NCBI GenBank assembly: GCA_026413805.1
Contig: JAOAKE010000017.1
Span: 1 to 15,384, forward strand
Length of the DNA: 15,384 bases
Source: Microcaldota archaeon
GTDB lineage: Archaea > Micrarchaeota > Micrarchaeia > Anstonellales > Anstonellaceae
Reading direction: 5' to 3'
Below the pieces are notes generated by a model. The model ran no database searches and was not told where the DNA came from. It saw only the letters and a list, made by a program, of their open reading frames with translations. This document shows, one piece after another, positions 1-5,331 of the stretch (position 1 is the stretch's first letter; each line of letters opens with the position of its first letter). The position numbers were made by a program, and so were the translations under genes.

Positions 1-143
1 CTGTGGTTGCAACCGTCGGCATGATCCCGTTTCTCGGCCTCGGCGTTCCCAACATCGTCAGCCTGGTCCTGGGCGACAACCTCAGACGCACATTGCCCCT
101 GATCGCGGCCGCCGGCGCCGGGCTTGTGCTCGCCTGCGATATT
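1..143 (+). CDS. FecCD-type iron-siderophore ABC permease, internal fragment
   Basis: The first 47 or so plus-strand codons (frame starting at base 3) read like an internal membrane segment of a FecCD/BtuC-family permease, which moves ferric siderophores across the inner membrane with an ATPase and a binding protein. The stretch VGMIPFLGLGVPNIVS followed by GDNLRRTLP and GAGLVLACDI matches the conserved family region with the P-N-I and D-N-L-R-R signatures; the petrobactin/vibriobactin-type branch (YclN, FatD, CeuB) seems closest. Similarity stops at about base 143, where family members continue with L-G-R. The open frame runs on to 491, but after 143 it is only the antisense of an aminotransferase. 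GC is about 67 % over bases 1-120, against 40-45 % in 181-300. There is no start, stop or remainder of the gene. The piece is foreign to its neighbours: assembly chimera, contamination or a recent insertion. Confidence 0.72.
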
Positions 144-701
144 GGCTATCTCTTGCAGTATTTTTTGTGGATAGACTGCGCCTGTGGGGTTGTTGGGGTT
201 TATCACCACAATCGCCTTTGTCTTTTTGTTTATTTTTTTCCGTATGTCTTGGGTGTCGGGGATAAAGTTTTCATCTGTTTGGTAAAAGTTGTCCGTTCCG
301 CCATTTACCCGAAGCTTGGAGTTGTAAAGTGGGTAGCTTGGGCTGGGGAGCAGTATGTTTTCGCCGGGATTGACAAGGGCTTGGAAGAGAAAATCTATCC
401 CTTCAGAAAGGCCGCTGTGGATGGTGACATAGTCAGCAGGCACGCCTTCAATTTTGCCAATTGCCTCGCGAAGCTCAGGGTCGCCTTCTGATGGGCAATA
501 GGCAGAGTATTTTGGCTCGTGCAGGGCGTCAATTATTGCATTTGTAATCCATTCAGGGGGCTTGAAGCCAAACTGGTTGGGGTCTCCTATGTTGAACCAG
601 TGGACCTTCTTGCCCGCAGCCTGAACCTTGCGCGCTCGGGCAACTATGTCCCTTATCTCGTAAGAAACCGATGCCATTCGGTCGGATAGAACAACTGCCA
701 T
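129..701 (-). CDS. Class I/II PLP aminotransferase, N-terminal half only, broken at a junction
   Basis: The minus strand from ATG 701 encodes about 191 residues of a fold-type I aminotransferase of the aspartate/alanine aminotransferase kind. FNIGDPNQFGFKPPEW (36-51) is the usual N-terminal substrate region, YSAYCPSEGDPELREAI (65-81) the Y-x-x-x-x-G-x-x-x-L-R-x-A-I region, and NPNNPTG (168-174) the PLP-pocket signature. Full-length relatives have roughly 390-400 residues, so the catalytic lysine half is missing. After I-A-N-I-A-G-E-H family similarity ends and the frame, still open, becomes the antisense of the FecCD fragment. The gene is the last visible member of the minus-strand group behind the RIO1 gene, 68 bases downstream of it and with its own TATA-like box. 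The donor/acceptor specificity cannot be told from this half. Confidence 0.82.
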
Positions 702-719
702 GCTGCCATTCACTTCTCA

Positions 720-733
720 AAATATAAAAATAA
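720..733 (-). promoter_or_regulatory. TATA-like box for the broken aminotransferase
   Basis: On the minus strand the sequence TTTTATTTTTATATTTT lies around 720-736, its centre about 25 bases before ATG 701. That spacing places transcription start at or next to the ATG, so the mRNA is probably leaderless. Only a weak GTGA lies before the start. Confidence 0.5.
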
Positions 734-769
734 AACGCATCATTTTTCGGCTATTGACGTTTCGCATTC

Positions 770-1552
770 TTAAACTAAGGCTTCCAGCCCCTTTTTCACA
801 GGCTTTCCGTCTTTTATGTAAGCCATCGCTTTGTCAAAATCAACATCTGCGCCTTGCTTTTTGAAGTAGCGCACGAGGTTTCGGACATCTCGCTCTAAGA
901 ATTCTTCTGCACGAGGGTGAGCAAGGAGGACTGCCTGCGCACAGTCAAGTATGAAAAGGCCCCAGTCAGTCACTACTATGTTGTATTCGCTTATGTCTGA
1001 ATGGACGAATCCCAGCTGGTATATTTTCTTTACTTCATCCAACAGGAATTGGTAGTCTTTCTGTGGGTTCTCGCTTCCCACTTGCTCTAATGTTGAATAG
1101 GGAAGCCCGCCTTCTCCCAGGTATTCCATCACAACTATATTCCGCAAGAAAGCAAATGGCTTGGGCACTGCAATTCCCGCGCTGTAAAATGCCTTAAGAT
1201 TGGAGAATTCCTTTCGTGTCCATGCAAGCACAGTTTCAAATCTTCCCCTGCTTGTCCCCTCAAATCTCGGGTCGCCATCTATGTATTCGTGCATGCGAAT
1301 GAAGTTTGAGGTCTCTATTCGGTATATTTTTATTGCAACCTTGGAGCCGTCAGAGGCAGTGCCGCAAAAAACGTTTGCTTCCTTTCCCTTTGCAATCGGG
1401 TAGTCTACTGTTTCAAAATGCCCCTGAGCCCGCAGCTTTGCAATGGCAAGCAGGGTGTTGCGGTCAAAAACATCAGACTCCAGCTTTCGCTCTGCCTTTT
1501 CCATTTTTATCTCACGAAGGGGGCGCTTGCGCTTGGATTCTCGCCTTGCCAT
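770..1552 (-). CDS. rio1: RIO1-type atypical serine protein kinase/ATPase
   Basis: This 260-residue protein is a RIO-family kinase, which in archaea and eukaryotes acts in late maturation of the small ribosomal subunit. The glycine-poor P-loop K-G-K-E-A-N-V is at 55-61, the ATP-binding lysine in VAIK at K75, the catalytic loop H-S-D-I-S-E-Y-N at 184-191 (catalytic D186, N191), and the metal-binding aspartate in I-L-D-C-A-Q at D203. The HxDxSEYN loop is the RIO1 form; RIO2 has HGDFNEFN. The first 25 residues are very basic (MARRESKRKR), as in other RIO1 proteins. Length is normal for archaeal RIO1. It follows aIF1A on the same strand, a common archaeal arrangement, with only 25 bases between them. 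A TATA-like box overlaps the end of the aIF1A gene, so it may be transcribed both with and without its neighbours. Confidence 0.95.
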   Translation of the reverse strand: MARRESKRKRPLREIKMEKAERKLESDVFDRNTLLAIAKLRAQGHFETVDYPIAKGKEANVFCGTASDGSKVAIKIYRIETSNFIRMHEYIDGDPRFEGTSRGRFETVLAWTRKEFSNLKAFYSAGIAVPKPFAFLRNIVVMEYLGEGGLPYSTLEQVGSENPQKDYQFLLDEVKKIYQLGFVHSDISEYNIVVTDWGLFILDCAQAVLLAHPRAEEFLERDVRNLVRYFKKQGADVDFDKAMAYIKDGKPVKKGLEALV

Positions 1553-1577
1553 GATACCTAAAAGGAGCTAACCATAT

Positions 1578-1592
1578 TTATTTTATATACCC
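1578..1592 (-). promoter_or_regulatory. TATA-like box for rio1 overlapping the aIF1A stop
   Basis: On the minus strand GGTATATAAAATAAATATGG covers roughly 1573-1592; the TATATAAAATAA core coincides with the last codons and stop of the aIF1A gene. A start 25 bases downstream gives a leader of only a few bases before ATG 1552, with AGGT just ahead of it. Confidence 0.55.
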
Positions 1593-1874
1593 CTGCTTGC
1601 GAAGCCATTCTGCCTGGAGCTTGTTGTAGCGCCAGATTACATCTGCCTTTTTGTCTCCGCCAATCTCCCAAGGCACCACAATCACGATGTCTCCTTCGCG
1701 AACCCAGATGTTCCTCCTTATTTTGCCAGGTATTCTGCACATCCTTTCTTTTCCATCTTTGCAGGCGACCTGCAGCCTTCCACCGCCAACAGTCCCAACT
1801 ACAACGCCGAGCAGCTCCCCTTCTCTTGGAAGCCGCATCCATCCGCCCTGCTCTGCTGTTTGCTCTTCAGGCAT
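1578..1874 (-). CDS. eif1a: Archaeal translation initiation factor 1A (aIF1A)
   Basis: The 98-residue product is an S1-like OB-fold factor orthologous to eIF1A and IF1. It binds the small-subunit A site and helps place initiator tRNA. The OB-fold core is seen in GELLGVVVGTVGGGRLQVAC (19-38), followed by the diagnostic C-R-I-P-G-K-I-R-R-N-I-W (46-57) and G-D-I-V-I-V-V-P-W (61-69). Length and the acidic, flexible N-terminus are typical. It starts at ATG 1874, nine bases after the TAG of aIF2-beta counted along the minus strand, with the Shine-Dalgarno-like AGGTG overlapping that stop codon. The two genes therefore look like a translationally linked operon, with rio1 next in line. Confidence 0.96.
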   Translation of the reverse strand: MPEEQTAEQGGWMRLPREGELLGVVVGTVGGGRLQVACKDGKERMCRIPGKIRRNIWVREGDIVIVVPWEIGGDKKADVIWRYNKLQAEWLRKQGYIK

Positions 1875-1882
1875 TTTAACAC

Positions 1883-2287
1883 CTATAGTTTAACTGGGTT
1901 GCGCGCCCCGCATGCTTCGCAGATGAGCGTTTTCACCCCACCTATTTCAGATATTTTAGTGTCTGGCCTTTTGCACTCCTTGCAAATAACTGCGCTGTCT
2001 ACAAAGGCCTGCAATTTTTCCTTGAGGTTGCGCTCGTAAAATTTTCCGTTTAAAACGAGCTTTCCGCCGTCAATAGAAACAGGGACTGCGAGCTCTTTGG
2101 AGAAGTATTTGGCGAGCAGCTGGCTGCCTCTTCGAAGCTTTTGGGCTATTAGGTCAAAATTCCTGATGATAGTCTTGTTCCCTTGTATAAATGAATCTAT
2201 GGATGGAACTTCAAAGCGCTCAAATGTAAGCGTTTTTTCTGGGAGCAGGGAGCGCGCCCTGTCCAGCATTTTTTCATAATCTTCCAA
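1883..2287 (-). CDS. eif2b: Archaeal translation initiation factor 2 subunit beta (aIF2-beta)
   Basis: The 134-residue protein is the beta subunit of the heterotrimeric aIF2 that brings Met-tRNAi to the ribosome. The central alpha-beta domain spans about 20-98 (R-N-F-D-L-I-A-Q-K-L-R-R near 42-53; KLVLNGKFYERNLKEKL near 76-92). The C-terminal zinc ribbon has C102-x2-C105 and C123-x2-C126 (ICKEC and ICEAC). Length is typical of archaeal orthologues. The start is TTG at 2287-2285. A strong GAGGTAA at 2297-2291, five bases upstream, fixes it; the next in-frame ATG (residue 7) would be too far from that site. It heads a minus-strand operon with aIF1A and probably rio1. Confidence 0.95.
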   Translation of the reverse strand: MEDYEKMLDRARSLLPEKTLTFERFEVPSIDSFIQGNKTIIRNFDLIAQKLRRGSQLLAKYFSKELAVPVSIDGGKLVLNGKFYERNLKEKLQAFVDSAVICKECKRPDTKISEIGGVKTLICEACGARNPVKL

Positions 2288-2290
2288 GAA

Positions 2291-2338
2291 ATTACCTCAC
2301 AGCTGCAAAATATGGGAAGAAAGCTTTATTAGTATATG
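2291..2338 (-). promoter_or_regulatory. Promoter and strong RBS of the aIF2-beta operon
   Basis: Reading the minus strand, CATATACTAATAAAGCTT (2338-2321) contains a TATA-like box centred near 2327. Transcription would start near 2301, giving a short leader that includes GTGAGGTAA (2299-2291) before the TTG start at 2287. The same A/T-rich block serves the divergent DUF1858 gene. Confidence 0.5.
2323..2338 (+). promoter_or_regulatory. TATA-like box for the DUF1858 gene
   Basis: The plus strand reads GCTTTATTAGTATATG, centred about 26 bases before ATG 2356, so the mRNA should begin at or near the ATG. No Shine-Dalgarno sequence lies between them. Confidence 0.5.
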
Positions 2339-2355
2339 ACTGCCCCGCTTTGCAC

Positions 2356-2598
2356 ATGCCTCCAAAAATAGACAGAAACATGCTTATAGGCGAGCTTGTT
2401 CTCAATTATCCCGAGTCAGTGGAAATTCTTTTCAAGTATGGCTTTCACTGCATAGGGTGCGGGCTGTCTGCTTATGAAACACTAGAACAGGGCTGCCTGG
2501 CACACGGATTTGACGAGCAGACGCTTGAGCAGATGATCAAGGAGATAAAGGATGCAGCAAAAGAGGCGGAGAAGAAGAAAAAGAAGTCAAAGCCCTAG
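2356..2598 (+). CDS. DUF1858 (hybrid-cluster-protein-associated redox disulfide) domain protein
   Basis: The 80-residue product matches the DUF1858/TIGR03980-type domain: N-terminal M-L-I-G-E-L-V-L-N-Y-P-E (9-20), then F-K-Y-G-F-H-C-I-G-C (26-35) with the C32-x2-C35 pair, then A-Y-E-T-L-E-Q-G (39-46) and a third cysteine C47. Such small proteins are thought to be redox-active through the CxxC; their partners are poorly known. The tail from residue 66 is very rich in lysine, alanine and glutamate and ends K-K-K-K-K-S-K-P, an unusual basic extension that could be coiled or bind nucleic acid or membrane. ATG 2356 is chosen over the TTG six bases upstream because it fits leaderless spacing from the TATA box and the family start. 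The gene overlaps the 3' end of the convergent presenilin-like gene by 12 bases. Confidence 0.85.
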   Translation: MPPKIDRNMLIGELVLNYPESVEILFKYGFHCIGCGLSAYETLEQGCLAHGFDEQTLEQMIKEIKDAAKEAEKKKKKSKP

Positions 2599-3471
2599 CA
2601 GCTTTACGGCAAGAAGGGCGAGCATTCCGCCAAGGCAGATAGGCGGGAGGGCTGGGAGGAAAACCCTTTGCCTTGAAACAAAGCGAAGCAAAAAGAGAAG
2701 CGCCACTGTGGAGCCGGCTGCAATTGCAAGAGAATAAATAATGCCGTTTGCGCCAAGGGAATACGCAGAAACTGACAGCATTGCGGGAACCGCAAGGTCG
2801 CCAGTCCCAAGGTCCAGCCTTTCACCTTCCTTTCTTACCCTCTCAGCATATTCCTTTGGCGTTTCCTTTGGCTTGCGCAGTGGAACCTTCTTTGCACTCA
2901 CTGTAAAGGATAGCTGGCGGCTGGACAGCTCGCGAGCCATCTCAATCATGTGCCTAGTCTTAAAGACAGCTATGTAATCGTAAATTGCCAGAAGTATTAC
3001 AAACAGGACTGCTGGCAAAAAGCCAAGGGAAAACCCAAATAAAGCGCCAACGCCTGCGCTTGAGACCACTGCCGCAATGTTTTGAAATTGCTGCCAGAAA
3101 AACTTAGCTACCCCCAAGGCACAGCCCAGCACGCCTGCTGACGCGATGGAGGACCAAAGGTCAAAGCCTGCAAAGAGAAAAAATGCAAAAAAGACTATTG
3201 AGGAAGCAGAAACAATAACCGACATTTCAATGAGCTGAAAGAGAAGCAAGCCGCGGTAGAACCTTGCAAGCAGGATAATAGCCGCTGCGCCAAACAAAAT
3301 GTAGGCAATGTAAATCAATGCGTTCGCAGGCTCTTCTTTTGGGAGCGGGGCGACTGCAAGCTGCTGAATCTCCTCGCTTTGCAGTGCCTTTTGCAGCAAA
3401 ATTGCTCCAGAAAAAATGCCAAGGAGCTGGGTTATTGCAAAAAAGAAGGCTATTTGGTAATAAGGCTTCAT
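2587..3471 (-). CDS. Presenilin/signal-peptide-peptidase-like intramembrane aspartyl protease
   Basis: A 294-residue multi-span membrane protein with the A22-family signature. The first catalytic aspartate lies in I-Y-D (Y164-D165) at the end of a hydrophobic helix. The second lies in G-T-G-D (222-225, D225), and the P-A-L-P motif (273-276) is in the last part. Hydrophobic segments are visible near 6-30, 50-70, 76-101, 105-124, 133-163, 227-262 and 272-293, about the expected number. The segment between the two aspartates is basic and soluble (KETPKEYAERVRKEGERLD, 202-220), as in the archaeal homologue PSH. It would cleave transmembrane helices of other proteins; substrates cannot be inferred. 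It starts 14 bases after the nrdR stop, with AGGT and GTGGT upstream, so it is probably cotranscribed with nrdR. Confidence 0.9.
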   Translation of the reverse strand: MKPYYQIAFFFAITQLLGIFSGAILLQKALQSEEIQQLAVAPLPKEEPANALIYIAYILFGAAAIILLARFYRGLLLFQLIEMSVIVSASSIVFFAFFLFAGFDLWSSIASAGVLGCALGVAKFFWQQFQNIAAVVSSAGVGALFGFSLGFLPAVLFVILLAIYDYIAVFKTRHMIEMARELSSRQLSFTVSAKKVPLRKPKETPKEYAERVRKEGERLDLGTGDLAVPAMLSVSAYSLGANGIIYSLAIAAGSTVALLFLLRFVSRQRVFLPALPPICLGGMLALLAVKLLGL

Positions 3472-3485
3472 TAAACCACTTGAAC

Positions 3486-3938
3486 CTATCTTTTCTTTTT
3501 CAACAGCTTCAGCGCCTCTTCAAATGAATCGATGTCTGTAAACGAGCGGTATACAGAGGCAAACCTTATATACGCCACCTCGTCTATCTTGCGCAGCCTT
3601 TTCATGACAAGCTCCCCTATCTGGCTGGATTTTACTTCCTGCTTTCCTTCTTTTCTAAGCTGGCTTTCTACCCAGCCTGCAAGCGCTTCTATCTGCTCGC
3701 GCGAGATAGGGCGCTTTTCGCAGGCCTTTTCCACGCCTGTCATGAGCTTGTGGCGGTCAAATTTCTCCCGCCTGCCGTCCTTTTTTATTACATATAGGTC
3801 TTCTTGCTCTACCTCTTCATAAGTGGTAAACCTGCGCTTGCACTTTACGCATTCCCTGCGCCGGCGTATCCGGTAATCGTCAGTGTCGCGGGTGTCAATG
3901 ACATTGCTTTCTCTGTGGCGGCAAAAAGGGCAGAGCAT
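3486..3938 (-). CDS. nrdR: Transcriptional repressor NrdR (zinc ribbon plus ATP-cone)
   Basis: From ATG 3938 the product is 150 residues, the usual NrdR length. NrdR is a nucleotide-sensing repressor of ribonucleotide reductase genes in bacteria and is less common in archaea. The zinc ribbon has C3-x2-C6 and C30-x2-C33 (LCPFCRHRESNVIDTRDT and ECVKCKRRFTTYEE). The ATP-cone runs from about 48 to 138, with V-I-K-K-D-G-R-R-E-K-F near 50-60 and the strongly conserved V-A-Y-I-R-F-A-S-V-Y-R-S-F at 121-133. A longer frame upstream (to 4112) is rejected, because family similarity starts exactly at M-L-C-P-F-C and a TATA-like box precedes that ATG at leaderless distance. The presenilin-like gene follows at 14 bases; the thioredoxin reductase gene diverges. 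No clear pair of NrdR boxes was seen in the 59-base divergent gap. Confidence 0.95.
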   Translation of the reverse strand: MLCPFCRHRESNVIDTRDTDDYRIRRRRECVKCKRRFTTYEEVEQEDLYVIKKDGRREKFDRHKLMTGVEKACEKRPISREQIEALAGWVESQLRKEGKQEVKSSQIGELVMKRLRKIDEVAYIRFASVYRSFTDIDSFEEALKLLKKKR

Positions 3939-3950
3939 AGCACAATAAAG

Positions 3951-3968
3951 CAGTATATGGATAAAAAC
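3951..3968. promoter_or_regulatory. Shared divergent promoter region of nrdR and the thioredoxin reductase gene
   Basis: The 59-base gap carries CAGTATATGGATAAAAAC (3951-3968). On the minus strand GTTTTTATCC at about 3968-3959 is 25 or so bases before ATG 3938 of nrdR, which would be leaderless. On the plus strand AGTATATGG at 3952-3960 would start transcription near 3980, ahead of AGGTGG (3988-3993) and ATG 3998. The two boxes overlap, so binding of TBP to one would probably compete with the other. Confidence 0.45.
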
Positions 3969-3997
3969 ACTTGCCTGTGATAAATGAAGGTGGTGGC

Positions 3998-4915
3998 ATG
4001 CTCTACGATTTAATTGTAATCGGCAGCGGCGTTTCGGGATTAGCAGGGGCAATGTATGCTGCAAGGCTGGGCCTGAAGGTCTTAGTGCTGGGGGAGCTTC
4101 GCGGCGGCACAATCACCCTTACCCATCTTGTAGAGAATTACCCGGGCTTTGTCTCAATTTCTGGGCTGGAGCTTGCGCAAAAGCTTGAGGAGCATGCCCG
4201 CAGCTACCCGAATGTTGAAATAAAGGATGCAAAGGTAACCAAGATTGCAAGGAATGAAGGCGGGGGCTTTTCAATAACAAGCGATGCTGGAAGCTACATG
4301 GCGAAAAGCGTCCTTTATGCCACCGGCACAGAGCACAAGAAATTGGGCGTAAAGGGCGAGGAAGGATTTGCAAACAAGGGAGTCCATTATTGCGCCCTCT
4401 GCGACGGGGCATTTTACAAAAACAAGGTAGCAGCAGTAATTGGAGGCTCGGACACTGCCGCAAAAGACGCCCTTGTGCTTACTGAATGGTGCTCAAAGGT
4501 TTATATCATATACCGGGGCGAAAAGATACGACCTGAGCCTGTAAATTACGAAAGAGTCATGCGAAATGAAAAAATAGAGGTTATAAGCAACACCAATGTT
4601 TTGGAGATATACGGCTCAAGAAAAGTGGAAGGGGTAGTGCTGGACCGCCCCTATAATGGAAGCGATCGCCTTCCGCTCGACGCAGTGTTTATTGCAATTG
4701 GGCATGTGCCCCTCTCCCGCCTGGCAGCAGAAGTTGGAGTTGAGCTGGATGCAAAGGGATATGTGAAAATAAACCGCAATTCAGAAACCAATGTCCCTGG
4801 CTTTTTTGCAGCAGGGGATGTGACCGACACACGCTTCAAGCAGGCAATAGTTGGGGTTGGCGAGGCAGTTGAGGCTGCTTATTCTGCCTATCTTTTCCTT
4901 GCAGGAAAGGGATAA
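3998..4915 (+). CDS. trxB: Thioredoxin reductase-like FAD/disulfide oxidoreductase
   Basis: This 305-residue flavoprotein has the low-molecular-weight thioredoxin reductase layout. The FAD-binding G-S-G-V-S-G is at 9-14, the redox-active C-A-L-C at C132-C135, the pyridine-nucleotide G-G-S-D-T-A-A at 149-155, and the C-terminal FAD motif A-A-G-D-V-T-D at 271-277. The NADPH-specificity motif, normally H-R-R-x-x-x-R, is here Y-R-G-E-K-I-R (172-178), so one or both phosphate-binding arginines are missing. Cofactor may be NADH or another donor, as reported for some archaeal homologues. ATG 3998 is chosen over an upstream TTG at 3971 because of the AGGTGG just ahead and the immediate start of the FAD fold (L-Y-D-L-I-V-I-G-S-G). 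It diverges from nrdR; a small unknown gene follows 70 bases downstream. Confidence 0.92.
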   Translation: MLYDLIVIGSGVSGLAGAMYAARLGLKVLVLGELRGGTITLTHLVENYPGFVSISGLELAQKLEEHARSYPNVEIKDAKVTKIARNEGGGFSITSDAGSYMAKSVLYATGTEHKKLGVKGEEGFANKGVHYCALCDGAFYKNKVAAVIGGSDTAAKDALVLTEWCSKVYIIYRGEKIRPEPVNYERVMRNEKIEVISNTNVLEIYGSRKVEGVVLDRPYNGSDRLPLDAVFIAIGHVPLSRLAAEVGVELDAKGYVKINRNSETNVPGFFAAGDVTDTRFKQAIVGVGEAVEAAYSAYLFLAGKG

Positions 4916-4940
4916 CGCCCGCTTTTTGGCAGGGGTTACA

Positions 4941-4981
4941 AGAAAATAAAAAGATTTTTGGGGAAATATGCGCTGAGGTGA
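4941..4981 (+). promoter_or_regulatory. TATA-like box and RBS of the 102-residue unknown gene
   Basis: AGAAAATAAAAAG (4941-4953) is a TATA-like element. A start about 26 bases on leaves a short leader with GAGGTGA (4975-4981) four bases before ATG 4986. The run of five T at 4954-4958 could also help end transcription from the upstream gene. Confidence 0.45.
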
Positions 4982-4985
4982 ATGG

Positions 4986-5294
4986 ATGGTAGTGATAACT
5001 GCGAAGAAAATTGAGATGAACAAGCCAAATGCAAAAAGAGAGGAGCTGCTTGCGAAGGTTTCAAAGATTATCAAGACAATAAACAACCATCCTGCCTTTA
5101 AGAACGGCAAGAATGAAAGAATCGAAAGAGAAGTAATGGACCTCAAAAAACAAATTGAGGGCATAAAGCCATATTCAACCCGTGAAGAGATACAACAAAT
5201 CAAAAAAGCGGTGGATTCGGTTTCATTATATTTGAAGGGAATAGTTCGAAACAAGCGGCCAATAAGGGAGCCGATGGCAGAGGACATTCAATAA
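4986..5294 (+). CDS. Unrecognised small charged helical protein, 102 residues
   Basis: I do not recognise the family. The protein is rich in lysine, glutamate and isoleucine, has no cysteine, no signal peptide and no membrane segment, and looks largely helical. Residues 17-34 (KREELLAKVSKIIKTINN) and 43-58 (NERIEREVMDLKKQIE) have heptad-like spacing of I, L and V, and a further helix is likely at 65-87. A short coiled-coil or helical-bundle protein is the best structural guess. The coding case rests on the strong GAGGTGA ribosome site four bases ahead of the ATG, a TATA-like box at proper distance, and a full-length open frame filling the gap between its neighbours. It lies 70 bases behind the thioredoxin reductase gene and converges with tfb, 37 bases apart. 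An antisense frame over the same bases is judged a shadow. Confidence 0.7.
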   Translation: MVVITAKKIEMNKPNAKREELLAKVSKIIKTINNHPAFKNGKNERIEREVMDLKKQIEGIKPYSTREEIQQIKKAVDSVSLYLKGIVRNKRPIREPMAEDIQ

Positions 5295-5309
5295 GCTATG
5301 GCTTGAGTT

Positions 5310-5331
5310 AAAAAAAATTAAAAATAAAAAA
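5310..5331 (-). terminator. T-rich terminator of tfb
   Basis: Directly after the tfb stop the minus strand reads ATTTTTTATTTTTAATTTTT and then three more T, an archaeal-style oligo-T terminator without need of a hairpin. On the plus strand it is A-rich and would not act for the converging gene. Confidence 0.7.

Noticed and set aside
3..491. A 162-codon plus-strand open frame across the window start
   Set aside because: Only the first 47 or so codons match a FecCD permease. The remainder is the antisense of an aminotransferase with NPNNPTG and other motifs, so the combined frame is an accident of the junction.
3939..3997. NrdR-box palindromes in the nrdR-trxB gap
   Set aside because: Only partial resemblance (CACAATA and GTATATGG) was seen. 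There is no 16-base palindrome and no tandem pair at the usual spacing.
3939..4112. N-terminal extension of NrdR to an ATG at 4112
   Set aside because: The extra 58 residues are antisense to the start of the thioredoxin reductase gene. NrdR family similarity begins at M-L-C-P-F-C and the promoter fits ATG 3938.
4781..5287. A 168-codon minus-strand frame with hydrophobic stretches
   Set aside because: It overlaps the 3' part of the thioredoxin reductase gene and is antisense to the 102-residue gene, which has a proper ribosome site and promoter. Hydrophobic antisense of K/E-rich helices is expected.
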